Below, in pieces: positions 22,875 through 33,465 of a DNA stretch of 64,000 bases. Each line of letters opens with the position of its first letter. Positions within the stretch are counted from its first letter, which is position 1. The notes under the pieces are model-generated. The model did not search any database, was not told where the DNA came from, and saw only the letters and a list, made by a program, of their open reading frames with translations. The DNA is from Lantana camara (lineage: Eukaryota; Streptophyta; Magnoliopsida; Lamiales; Verbenaceae): positions 13,276,501-13,340,500 of the forward strand of contig CM074865.1 of the NCBI GenBank assembly GCA_037501455.1, in the 5' to 3' direction. The translations under genes and the position numbers were made by a program.

Positions 22875-23525
22875 ATGGCAGCAACACCCATTCAGGGTGA
22901 GGTTGAAGCCTACATGGTTGAACGCCTTCGGCAATATGCCGCAGAAAACCAAATTTCCCAACTAGAAGATTTCCAGACAGGACTGTTTAACGTGTCGGTT
23001 GAATTGTCACAACGATTCCAACAGCAATACTTGCCCCAAGATGTTATAGAAGCGGTCAGAGGTCCGCGGATTAAATTTTACAACTTTCGTAGATTCTTGG
23101 GGTGTCCTGGGGTTGAAGGAATGTCAGATGATGGTTTTCACGCCAAATGGGACGCCGTGAAATATTATAGTTCGAATCCCATAGCTGTAAGTCAAACTAA
23201 TACTGAAATCATGTTCTTTTTAATTTATGTTTATAATTTAATATACAATTACATTCCATAGGTCGTTCGCCGGGATGATGAACCCAGGTTTCAGGGATGT
23301 CGTCATTCCGATCACATTAGGTTTATCTTCAAAGCGCAGCAAGCACACCTATTGGAAGGCGAAGAGCACCACCTCCACGCGGACAACATTGATGGTAAGA
23401 ACTCGGACCCCGAGTCCCAGTCCCTTGAGGGCGACGATCACCCCGAGGACTCTGAGGATAGTACTAATGCAAACATCCCTCAGAATGATAATGATGAAGT
23501 TAATCAGATTAATCCTCCCCCTTAA
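22875..23525 (+). CDS. MULE-borne protein of unknown function, copy A, 191 aa
   Basis: Exon 1 is 22875-23186 (104 codons) and exon 2 is 23262-23525. The 75-bp phase-0 intron starts GTAAGT and ends ATAG. I do not recognise the family. The N-terminal about 75 residues are conserved with copy B: YMVERLRQYAAENQ, QRF, YLP-DVI, FYNFR and the ending GCPGV. The part after the intron keeps HLLEGE-HHLHAD. The C-terminus is strongly acidic with a short NQINPPP tail. The ATG at 22875 is chosen because it aligns with the copy B start; an upstream in-frame ATG at 22860 exists. A TATA-like TATTTATACC lies near 22810, and copies A and B share their promoter sequence. No stops or frameshifts. It could be an accessory gene of the MULE or a captured host gene. 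Confidence 0.75.
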
Positions 23526-23990
23526 GTTTTGATGTTTGTAGTCTCAGTAATTTGTAAAAAGGACAAAGAAGATCGCGTGATAGAAGGGTTCAATCTATCA
23601 CTGGACTAAGTGTCCTTTGTTGATTTCATTTAATGCAATAAATTCTGTTGTTGTTCAAATGCACTTCATTCAATTGCAATATAATAAATTAAATATTTAC
23701 AAGGGATAAAATAAAGTAAATATTTACTCAGTTGGCGCCTTTTCATTAGTTCAAATACTGAAGAATCGGTTGATTTTTATACGTTAGATTGTGAAGTTCC
23801 CTGAAAGGGCGCCTACATTAAATAAAAAGTTGCAATCACACTTTCCCGTAGTTTGGCTGACCAATATTGAATACCAAGGGGGGCGACGATAGGGTTCCAC
23901 TTTCTTTCTGCCTCTTACCTGTATAAATATATGTTGCCTTCTTCTCACTCTCTCCCATATTTCATATACTTGATAATCAGAATCAAAGTC

Positions 23991-24612
23991 ATGGTAGCAC
24001 CCGTTGAGGGAGCGGTTGAAGTGTACATGGTTGAACGTATTCGGCAGTATGCAGCAGATAACCAAGTTTCGCAACTAGAAGTCTTCTATTCAGACCTTGT
24101 TCTCGTGTCAATTGAATTGTCAGATCGATTCAAACAAAGATATTGGCCCGAAGATGTTATAGCGTCGGTGAAAGCAAAGCGGATAAATTTTTACAACTTT
24201 CGTAGTTACTTGGCTTGTCCTGGTGTGTACTTGGCTGAGAATCGCAAAAATGGCCGAATTGTTTTCGATGCATATAAGAATGGGAATACTATGGATGTAA
24301 GTCGAAATCATACTCAATCATTTTCTTTAGATGTTCATTTTTTGACTGTACTAATGTAAAGTATTTACATAGGTCATTCGATCGCATTCGGAGATCAGGG
24401 TGCGTGGATGCCCTTTCTACGACGAACTTCGTCTTATCTTCAAGGTGCATGAGGCACACCTGTTGGAAGGCGAAGAGGACCACCTTCACGCAGACCACAT
24501 TGAGGATAGGAACTCGGACACCGTTGAAATTGCTGGCGAAGAGAGTGTTAATTCCAACAACCCTCATTATGATCCGGATGAAGTGAATCAGTTTCCTCCT
24601 CCTCCCCCATAA
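23991..24612 (+). CDS. MULE-borne protein of unknown function, copy B, 181 aa
   Basis: Exon 1 is 23991-24296 (102 codons) and exon 2 is 24373-24612. The 76-bp phase-0 intron starts GTAAGT and ends ATAG at the same site as in copy A. Shared blocks are YMVERIRQYAADNQ, RF-Q-YWPEDVI, FYNFR, ACPGV, HLLEGE and the acidic DEVNQFPPPPP tail. The upstream regions also match (CCCGTAGTTTG, CCAATATTGA, CTCTCCCATATTTCATATAC), so a unit of about 1.1 kb was duplicated with its promoter. TATAAATATA lies near 23925. Both copies keep open frames and splice sites although the proteins have diverged clearly. That points to selection on the protein at least for a time. Confidence 0.75.
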
Positions 24613-24949
24613 TTTATGTTGTTTGTACAATGCTTACTTTTATTTTATTTTTAATAAAAGTGATCAGTTTCTAGAATTATTATTGATTTTGTATATTTAC
24701 ATTTATCCAAATCAAGATATAAACCCCATAATTGAAAATAATAAAAAGAAATATTCTAGTATTTAAAATTATCTAATCCAAAATATATCTCGGAGGCAAA
24801 ACGGTATCTGAAAAAGGGGATATGATCGTCCTTCAGCAGATCTAGTGACTCCCCCTGCATAAGAAGTTCAATGCAACATAACGTGTAGATTCCACAATCT
24901 CCACTGCAAAGTAGCAAATGAAAATAAATCAAAGTTCAAGGATCGATTG

Positions 24950-25025
24950 CTCGATGAGGCAATCTACTACGAGATAGGTTCAATCTTGTACTAGATAGGA
25001 TAATCTAGTACTAGATTGAACCTAT
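24950..25025. repeat. TAG-type palindromes in an intron of the Ulp1-like gene
   Basis: ATCTAGTACTAGAT, CTTGTACTAGAT and a related ATCGATTGCTCGAT sit between the last two exons. Confidence 0.8.
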
Positions 25026-25779
25026 TTTTTCTATATTGTTTCAAGTTAATAAATATTCTTTATGTACCTTCGTGTATTTTTTGGGCTGTTCTCCACAAGT
25101 TTCAGCTTTCAGATGCTGTTGAGCTTGCTACCCAAATGTTTGAACTTTCCAGTCTGTGCCAATAGTCTGGGGAAGAAGACACACAGATGATTCAAGGCAA
25201 TTTGGTAGTTCCTTGCACCAAGTGGTGCAGAGGTGCTGTTATAAACTCTGATCGTTGCCTCATTAATCAGAATCTCCACGGCACACCAGTGAGAGTTTCC
25301 AACATTTACTGCACCGTAAAACTTATTTGCTCCGTCCCATGGCTGGTAATACAATGATGACGATGCAACAAGTCTTGTATGCTCGAGAACATTGGATTGC
25401 CATTTGAAGGGAACATTCTAAATGCCCTTCATCACCTCCATTAAATGATCCGCAGTTTGGAGGTCAATGTTCTCTGTATTCTTCGTACCTCTGCCACCAT
25501 TGGCAACACCCCAGCCACCCTTCGCCTTATTTGCCTTCTTGAAAATCACGATATTGCCATCCTCGCCAATCCCTACAGGATCATCCTCATCAATGAGCCT
25601 CCTTGCCACGTAGTAATTCATCTTAAGATGTTGGAAGAAGGTCTCATAAAGGACCCTACAATCCTGAGCATATTGATTCACGTGTGTCTTCTGTTTAATC
25701 CTTAAATTGACCAAACACTCTGCCACATGCTGAAATGGTGTGAAGGAAAATAATTTGTTAGGCCAAAACAAAAATATTA

Positions 25780-25905
25780 CAAGGATCTAGTGATATATAG
25801 GGTGAATCTAGTAATCGATAGATAATGATCTAGTGATAGATAGGGTGAATCCAGTACTCTATAGATAAGGATCTAGTGATAGATAGGGGAAATCTAGTAC
25901 TCGAC
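25780..25905. repeat. TAG-type palindromes in another intron of the Ulp1-like gene
   Basis: Six tandem units of about 20-25 bp alternate ATCTAGTGATAGAT, ATCTAGTAATCGAT and ATCTAGTACTCGAC. They lie between exons 3 and 4. The neighbouring intron (26857-26975) has two more. Confidence 0.85.
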
Positions 25906-28463
25906 ACATTTATGTTTTGCTATATTTGTTATTATAAACTTGTTTACCTCGGACTGCAACCATTTTTCCGATGCGAGGAGGACTTGGAGTTCTTCATTGT
26001 TAAAATCATGAGACTTTCCTCGAATCCGCTCGTTTGGGGTGGCACAGAACGCCCAGTTGTATAAGGAGCTGGAACTTGACTTCTCTCCTATTTTGGAAAA
26101 CCATTTGTTGAGAGTGAGAGAAGTGTTAGCAGCAGTTTCTTCCTTTTCTGGAAAAGGCTGTTGGACAAACTGTGGCTGAGCCGCCAAGGTGGTTGGCTGT
26201 GTAGCTCTGGCTCTAGCCGTGCAAATCCGTTTATATTGGTCTGCAGTATATGGAGACAGGAGGTATGCGGCCCTTCTTTTACTTCTCTTTGGTCTTGTTT
26301 TACTTTTACTTTTAGGGGCCTCCAACTCCTGCTGCACCAATACATTACCGCGGGCCTTGTCTTGCTCCACTTTTTCCAAATGATGCAATACTTTATCCAT
26401 AATTACCTTTACAGATTCATAATTAGCATCTGTTTTGGAGAGAAACTGTTGGAATTCTGGAGGAATTTTAAATGCAGCAGCTCCTGAGGGTGTTGTGGGG
26501 GGTGTTGGGACAAGTGGGGTGGTGTTGGTCCCGGTGGGTTGGTTGTTGTGTCTGGTGGGGGTGGTGTGCACCAATCATTGTCCCAATCGTTATGTTCTGG
26601 AGCGAGTGACAGAGATACTGATTGGCACCAATCATTGCCATCATCACGTTCTGGCTCCTTTGAATACATGAGCCGGGGGGGGGGGGGGGGGGGGCAATTC
26701 ATTTCCAATGATCAAACTGGTGCACCCTTCCAAAATCTCTTGCAGATAATCAATGGGTGCATCATCAACATCCGTAGGTTCTTGAAATCCAGACATATAA
26801 CTTATTGTCTTCTCCCTGGTGGATGGAAACAAGAATGGACGGAAGGCTACCTGATTCTGATGCATAATATAAAAAAAACCAAATAGATCGAGTAAGCGAA
26901 TGTGATGTTCTAGTGCTAGATTGCTTTTGTAAAAACTTTTTTTAACTAATCTAGCGTGAGATTGTGTGATCAAACCTCGAGCCCATGATTATCTATTTTG
27001 TCACACAGATTATACATTTCCAATGTTTGAACTTTCGACTGCATCATAGCCTGGGGAGTGGCAGCATGTACGTTTCATCTTCAGGTTCTAGTCCACCCCC
27101 ATAACTTGCTATAGTTGGGCACATTTCGTAAGCCCAAGCCTAATCACAAAACACAAAACCACTCAGTAAATTAACAAATGCAAATTATCATGAAGAGTCG
27201 AATGCTCACCTGCAACGCCCATGGAAAACCACTAAGATGATAGGTCCTCTGTTTAGGCACATCCACAGGATCCCAGTTGGCAATATCACGTAACCTCTTT
27301 TTTATTGTGTCTATTGTCGCTTTGAATGACACTAAACCCCATGGGTATCTGTAGAAAAACTTCAAAGAACTGGCAAAACAAATATAATCCATTTGCACAA
27401 CTCTCCCCTTCTCAACCCCAAGCAAAATATATTGAACAAACAGCATAAGAGCAATTTTCAGACGATCCCTCAAATCAATATTCTCATCTTCTAATAGAGG
27501 CTCCAACTCCGTATCCTTGACTTTCTTATCCCATTTGCTTTCGAGCACCCTCCTACGAAATTCCTCTGAATCCTTTATAACGTTTTCTACCTCAATTCCT
27601 TCTGGGATTACACCAGAACCACAATTAAGCCCAGTAACAAGGGCAAACTCCCTTAAGCCAAATCTGACAGGCTTTCCTCCTATCAAGAACCAAAGTTCAT
27701 TTTGTTTCTCTGTTGGAAGGGAGTACATCATGAGAAAATGAAAGAGGGTGCCTGAGAAACCTTTATTCCAACCGGGAGGCAGCCTCTCCGTATATTTTCT
27801 AAACACAAATTTGAACCTTAAACGGTTTTTTTTTTTAGGAAATTTTTAATGGGGGTAATGCTTTCCCATGAATCACGGATTGTAATCCGCACTTTTGAAG
27901 AGAAGAAGCAACAGTCACAGAGAGGGAGCAAATGGAATTTTGAGAAGACGATGTTGCGGGTAACCTCCGACTCTCTATCAGATTCGTTCCCGACCGCCTC
28001 TATATATGGCGTCATGGTCATGACATTCTCAGAATCAGAATCATCTTGGCGGCACTGACTCCTATTTTCTTGAATAAAAAATCTTGCCGCTGCATCTTCA
28101 TCGTTGCTGGTATTGGTACTGCTACTGTGATTATCATCAGGCGTATGGGAATCTTGCATGGGCGTTGTAGTTTTTTCTGCGTCTACGACGGGGTTAACGA
28201 TTGCTTCCTCTGATGCCATGTCTACCTTTTGGAAAAATTGATAAAAAAGGGAGAACAACTGGACAGAAATGGAGAAAACCCTAGTTTTTTTTCAAATTCT
28301 CTCTGATGTAGACGAAGAAGATGAACAGAAAAGATATGCGGTGATGAACAGTCTTTTTTCTCTTTTTCCCTCTTACACAAACAAGGAAATGAGTGCGATT
28401 GAATTGAAAAAACTGACGGTAAAATAATAAAAAATTGCTCAACTGTCAGACAAAAGCACTAAT

Positions 28464-28624
28464 CTATGATGCACGGACACTCCTAAAAATATCATTTTGC
28501 CATGTCGTGTCATGTCGGACGCTCATGTCCGACACCGTGTCCGACACTCCTCATGTGGAAAATTAAAAAAAAAATCCGTGTCGTCGTATCCATGTCGTGT
28601 CGTATCCGTATCCGTGCATCATAG
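28464..28624. mobile_element. hAT-type MITE, 161 bp
   Basis: Terminal inverted repeats CTATGATGCACGGA at both ends are flanked by the 8-bp duplication GCACTAAT (28456-28463 and 28625-28632). The interior is built of CATGTCGTGTC/GACACGACATG repeats. It lies upstream of the Ulp1-like gene, inside the large MULE. Confidence 0.92.
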
Positions 28625-28742
28625 GCACTAATTCATTTAATGCTTGTCGCCTTTTTTTGAACGTTCCAGTCATACAACCTTGTTGATTACAGTAAGCGAC
28701 CAATCAAGTATAGATAACCACGATCACGTTTGAGTAGCTTCT

Positions 28743-30090
28743 ATGGAAAGCCACAAGATGGTGCGTGGAAGCTTGGAATATAATTAAAAAAATTAAAAGC
28801 GGCCACCCTGACGGAGGATCTAGTGATAGATCCCCACGATCGAGCGATAGATATGCCCCCCCCCCCCTTGGGACCAAAATGAAGATCAGCGTCGGTTATC
28901 GTGTTCCACATCCCTGGGGAGCCTGTTCCATCACGTTTGGGGCGGTTGTGTGTAATCCTGGCGAACCCAAGTGTGAGGTTCTTCCCAATTCTCAAGTAAC
29001 TAGTCTATGATTATAACTTGTGTTTTGGGGTTACACCCCAATGTTGCACCAAAACAATCCTACTTTTCCAATATCATCATGCAGTTGTATGGAAAGCCAA
29101 AAGATGGTGCGTGGAAGCTTGGAAAAATTTAAAAAAAATTAAAAGCGGCTACCCTGACGGAGGATCTAGTGATAGATCCCCACGATCGATCGATAGATAT
29201 GCCCCCCCTTTGGACCAAACTGAAGATCAGAGTCGCTTATCGTGTTCCACATCCCTGGGGAGCCTGTTCCATCACGTTTGGGGCGATTGTGTGTAATCCT
29301 GGCGAACCCAAGTGTGAGGTTCCTCCCAATTCTCAAGTAACTAGTCTATGAGTATAGCTTGTGTTTTGGGGTTACACCCCAATGTTGCTCTAAAATAATC
29401 CTACTTTTCCAATATCATCATGCAGTTGTATAGAAAGCCAAAAGATGGTGCGTGGAAGCTTGGAAAAATTTAAAAAAAATTAAAAGCGGCCACCCTGACG
29501 GAGGATCTAGTGATAGATCCCCACGATCGAGCGATAGATATGCCCCCCCCCCCCCCCTTGGACCAAAATGAAGATCAAAGTCGCTTATCATGTTCCACAT
29601 CCCTGGGGAGCCTGTTCCATCACGTTTGGGGCGGTTGTGTGTAATCCTGGTGAATCCAAGTGTGAGGTTCCTCCCAATTCTCAAGTAACTAGTCTATGAT
29701 TATAGCTTGTGTAATGTTGTACCAAAACAATCCTAGTTTTCCAATATCATCATGCAGTTGTATGGAAAGCCAAAAGATGGTGCGTGGAAGCCTGGAAAAA
29801 TTTTAAAAAAAATTAAAAGCGGCCACCCTGACGGAGGATCTAGTGATAGATCCCCACGATCGAGCGATAGATACGCGCCTCCCCCCCCCCCCCCCCCCCA
29901 ATTTGGACCAAAATGAAGATCAACGTCGCTTATCGTGTTCCATATCCCTGGGGAGCCTGTTCCACCACGTTTGGGGCGGTTGTGTGTAATCCTGGCGAAC
30001 CCAAGTGTGAGGTTCCTCCCAATTCTCAAGTAACTAGTACATGATTATAGCTTGTGTTTTGGGATTACACCCCAATGTTGCACTTTATAA
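28743..30090 (+). repeat. Four tandem units of about 340 bp with variable C-tracts
   Basis: Units begin with ATGGAAAGCC (or ATAGAAAGCC) at 28743, 29089, 29430 and 29762. Each contains ATCTAGTGATAGATCC, CGATCGAGCGATAGAT, a run of C (12, 7, 15 and 19 bases) and GTTCCACATCCCTGGGGAGC. A partial unit with only the palindrome part lies at about 30120-30210. Open frames across the array are repeat artefacts. Confidence 0.9.
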
Positions 30091-30233
30091 ATAATAGTCT
30101 TTTTTCCCTGTAGATTATAAATGGTGTGGGGTTGTTGGGGAAAATATTAAAAAAATTTAAAACGACATAGATCTAGTGATAGATCCCCACGATCGAGTGA
30201 TAGATTTGATCTTATTACACAATACAACACCAG

Positions 30234-30530
30234 TTACATTGTGAGTTTTACAATCCAAATAACCAGAATTACTGTTAAAAGAAGCATCTGGCCTACTACC
30301 GACTTGTACACCATATTCTGTTCTCCTCCAGCTGAAACGAATGGTGTCCTCCGGCTCGTAGCGTCACCACCTTCGTCGTTATATGGGTACTGATCTTCGA
30401 CCACGGGGTTATACCAATGAGAAAAGCCATGCTGATTGCACTAATAAAATAGTCTTCCCCGATTCAAATTATCTCTCTCTACCACCTTTATTGTAGCCCA
30501 CTGATCGCATTCCCTGCACTTCCTTTCTAT
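30234..30530 (-). pseudogene. zf-GRF zinc-finger protein with C-terminal membrane segment, broken
   Basis: On the minus strand the frame reads KCRECDQWATIKVVE, then NRGRLFY, an in-frame TAG, CNQHGFSHWYNP, an acidic linker and MLLLTVILVIWIVKL before the stop at 30234-30236. The pattern C-x2-C, N-x-GR-x-FY-x-C and GF-x-W is the GRF zinc finger, a small nucleic-acid-binding fold. The last 20 residues form a hydrophobic helix. The start is not found, because a stop lies a few codons upstream of the first Cys. The single TAG replaces a residue that is usually Lys, Arg or Gly. A gene of the same design lies in the second transposase-bearing MULE (49674-50152). Confidence 0.6.
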
Positions 30531-30771
30531 ATCTCCTTTCTATATCCAATGATAATCAAATGACCTATATAAATCCAAGGAACCCACCAACGGCTATAAT
30601 AACGACTACTATATTAACGGTTATAAATATTTTGTAATATTAAGAACTTTCAGGGGCGCTTTTGTAAACACCAAAAAATTTAAGTATTTAAACCCCACTA
30701 AGCCCAAAATTCCTTTCAATTCCATTTTTTTTCCCTCTGCCGTAGCCGCCGGCATTCCTTCCGCTCCCCCT
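30237..30771. other. MULE interior left of element E1
   Basis: Apart from the zf-GRF remnant there is no gene. The last 120 bp before E1 is CT-rich and resembles a 5' leader read rightward. It resumes after E1 at 39812 with CTTCTGCGTCTCCTCC. Confidence 0.4.
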
Positions 30772-31365
30772 TGTAACGCCCCAATTTTCAGACAGTCAGG
30801 TACGCTCGACACGTGTGAGTTTCGAGCGTTAGGATTTTATTTTATTATTTTTGTTTATTCAATTTATACGTGTTATATTAATTTTATAAATTGTATTTCA
30901 ACATGATTACGTGAAAATATGTGAAAACGTGTTAATTTATGAATTATTGTGCAAGTGGAATTCAATTGCTACGTGAAATAATTGCCGAACATGATTTAAT
31001 TGTTTAATTGGCCTTAATTGACATTTATTCAAGTTAAAGGACCCAATTGCATGGAAATATTAGGGGACCTAATTGATCATTTCCAAACCTTTTATCCTTG
31101 ATTGCATAACTTATAGAACTTGGAGGATTTAGTTGCAAATATCCCATTTTCCCAAATTATATCACGGTATATGCATCTCTTCTCCAACTTTCATTTCATT
31201 TTCATGCCAAAAATATCAACCTTTGCTCCCTCTTCCACCGAGCCTAACCATGAAGAAGGGAAGAGAAGATTTCATCAAATTCATCAAGTTTTTCCAACAA
31301 AATTAGGAGTTTTGGAGCTCAATCATTCATTTCCATCATCTTCTTCCATTTATTTTCACCTCAAG

Positions 31366-32172
31366 GTATATATGGGCCTATATGTGATTTCTTGATAATA
31401 ATTCTTGAAGCTAGGGTTATGATTTTCATGTGATAACTTATTTACATGATGTTAGGATTATAATTCTAAGCTTTATACTTGAAATTCATGCATAGGTATT
31501 GAGAATTATGGAGTTATATGCTAAGTTGAGCTATGAGGTTGATGATGATGATTTATGGAGATCCAAGCATGATATAAGTGTTTATGCTAGTATTATGGTA
31601 TCTTAAACATGTATACATATTTTCTTTCTTGAATTATGCAACTAGGGATTGAATTATATGAGTTTTGTTGAGGTTGAATGATGGTTCGTAGCTTCCCCTG
31701 CTTCGTCCCCTGTTTCTGTTCTTTCTGCGTAACGGGAACGGCCCTTCCCGTTCCCAGTTGTTTTGGGGAACGGCCCTTCCCATGTTTGAATTGTGTACAT
31801 GGCGGCGAGGATGGGAACGACCGTTCCCACTTTGTCTCACAGACGGGAACGACCGTTCCCATCTTCGGGGAGCAACTTCGGGGAGCTGGGAACGGCCCTT
31901 CCCATTTTACACTAAGGGCCGGAACGGCCGTTCCCATACCCCTGGAGAGGTAGAATGTTTCTGCATAATATGTGCAATTCCATTTCCATTCCTTTATCCT
32001 TAATTGATCCCAACATGTTATTATATGATTAATTACATGCCATAATACGATATTTGCAATCTATATTCGTGAATGCATGTTATCTCGTTATGTGATCATG
32101 CCGTGCGTCGTATTTGGTACCATTGTCGAGTATTGTCTCACGAATGCACGTATGTCTCCATTTCTTGTCCAG
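31366..32172 (+). other. Candidate intron A in the E1 5' LTR
   Basis: It starts CAAG|GTATAT and ends TTGTCCAG|TTCTTC after a pyrimidine-rich stretch. E2 lacks exactly this part (junction at 53321/53322). The 3' LTR copy is 37786-38560. Confidence 0.7.
31730..31940. repeat. Cluster of GGGAACGGCCGTTCCC-type palindromes
   Basis: Six variants (GGGAACGGCCCTTCCC, GGGAACGACCGTTCCC, GGAACGGCCGTTCCC) lie within 210 bp, inside candidate intron A. The 3' LTR has a shorter set at 38155-38325, one unit having been deleted. Confidence 0.9.
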
Positions 32173-32243
32173 TTCTTCTCCAGGGCGGAGACTGTTGATT
32201 ATGAGCACGTTCACGCATCCATGAGTCGTGTGTCGCCTGTCAG

Positions 32244-33052
32244 GTGAGGTTTAATTTCTAGTTATATAGAGCCTATACAACCCTTACATGATCTTTCGGC
32301 CAAAAAGGTATTTATATTTATAATTTTCCATGAAACACTCATGATTACAAACAAGTCACGTTTAATCCAAGCAAGTCATGTTCATGAAAAACAAGCCAGC
32401 AAACAAGCTATGTATCGTGCATGTTTTAGGCGAGTAGCATGACCGTTCACGTTGGGCCCGAGGATAGTGGCTTGAGCCAACCGGGAAAGCATGGGCTGAC
32501 GGGTAACTCTCGCGCTATCCTCACCATATTGGGATGACCCTTGAATCCGCTAGGAGATTAGTGGAGGAAGGAGTTTCGGGCTTAGGGATTCATGTACCCT
32601 CTGCTCAACACGTCGTGGATGGTAAAGGCTAGCTACCTTCCCATCATTGGAGGGAGAAGGAGACTGGGGACGGGTCCGGCACCACGGATTGTCCTCGGGT
32701 TATTGCATGATTTCCATTCCATGAATGTGTTACTTGATTACACTATCGCACGATTGCACGATAATTGAATTGCCTGGTCACCTATTGATTAAAGTCAAGC
32801 AAGCATGTTTCATGTACATTTGGAGTAAGGTTGGAGACTGCCCTCACTCGCCGGGGCTATGTATTGAATGCATGAAAATGAACAAGTAATTAATATTGAT
32901 AGTTGTATTCTCGGGCAAAGACATCTCATTATTAAACTTATACATTTATCTTTCTAAATCTTTACCCGAGAATATAACTTGCATGTTATTTGCGCTAATA
33001 TTTATTTAAACCCCTCACTCGGTCTTCACAGACTGACGTCTCCACCTTTCAG
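32244..33052 (+). other. Candidate intron B in the E1 5' LTR
   Basis: It starts GTCAG|GTGAGG and ends CCACCTTTCAG|GCTATTGCAGG. E2 reads CTGTCAG directly into GTTATTGCAGG (53250/53251). The 3' LTR copy is 38632-39412. Confidence 0.75.
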
Positions 33053-33453
33053 GCTATTGCAGGTGCTTGCTAGGCGGGAGTCGTGTCGAGTCCAGTCCAT
33101 GTAATCGAGTCAAGCACGGTGCATATTGTTTATTGTTGCCTTAGAATTATTATTATAATTACTTGTTATTTATATTCGGAGATGATAATGTATTGATATG
33201 TGACCTAGTATGTAAGTTATTGATGAAAGATCAGTGTCTTAGCATGTTTAATTGTTATACTTGATAATGAACAGATTATGCTTCCGCTTTATTTTGTTGC
33301 ATGTTTGAGTTAGTCCCGCCTAGCTTATTGTTTTTTTGCATTGTCACCCGTTCGCTATAGGTTAGTTCATGTACGGATCACCCATTTCGTTTGTGGATCG
33401 ACTTATAGTGCGGGGGTGTGGCATCTCTCCGTGTAGGGGTGCTACATCTTAGG

Positions 33454-33465
33454 TGGTATCAGAGC
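33454..33465 (+). other. E1 primer-binding site (initiator tRNA-Met)
   Basis: TGGTATCAGAGC lies 7 nt after the 5' LTR, as in E2 where the spacing is also 7 nt. Confidence 0.9.

Larger units (their letters stand above)
24756..28219 (-). pseudogene. DUF1985 plus Ulp1-like cysteine protease gene, broken
   Basis: Five exons can be followed: 28219-27210, 27139-26976, 26856-25948, 25729-25068 and 24903-24756, all with GT-AG borders. Exon 1 holds an acidic N-terminus and then the DUF1985 region (ERLPPGWNKGFSGTLFHFL, NELWFLIGGKPVRFGLREF, GLNCG). Exon 3 encodes proline-rich and basic linkers. The last two exons hold the C48 protease core: NSHWCAVEI (catalytic His), IRVYNS (Asp position, here Asn) and SGDCGIYTL (catalytic Cys). 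Ulp1 family members remove SUMO-like modifiers. Damage: a frameshift in an A11 run (27827-27837), one near 27045, disturbance around a G20 tract (26675-26694), and in-frame stops at 25418-25420 and 25109-25111. DUF1985-Ulp1 genes are known cargo of plant MULEs. Introns contain the TAG-type palindromes. Confidence 0.8.
30772..33446 (+). repeat. E1 5' LTR, 2675 bp, exon-like and intron-like blocks
   Basis: Compared with the E2 LTR it divides into a 594-bp block (30772-31365), an extra 807 bp (31366-32172, GTATAT...GTCCAG), a 71-bp block (32173-32243), an extra 809 bp (32244-33052, GTGAGG...TTTCAG) and a 394-bp block (33053-33446). Only the 594, 71 and 394-bp blocks have counterparts in E2. A 91-aa ORF at 31120-31395 recurs in the other LTR only because the LTRs are duplicates. 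Confidence 0.9.

Noticed and set aside
28741..30029. Family of 80-98 aa ORFs on both strands
   Set aside because: These are shadows of the four 340-bp tandem units and C-runs, with no domain.
31120..31395. 91-aa ORF repeated at 37540-37815
   Set aside because: It recurs only because the two LTRs are duplicates. It crosses a proposed splice donor, has no domain, and is not kept in E2.
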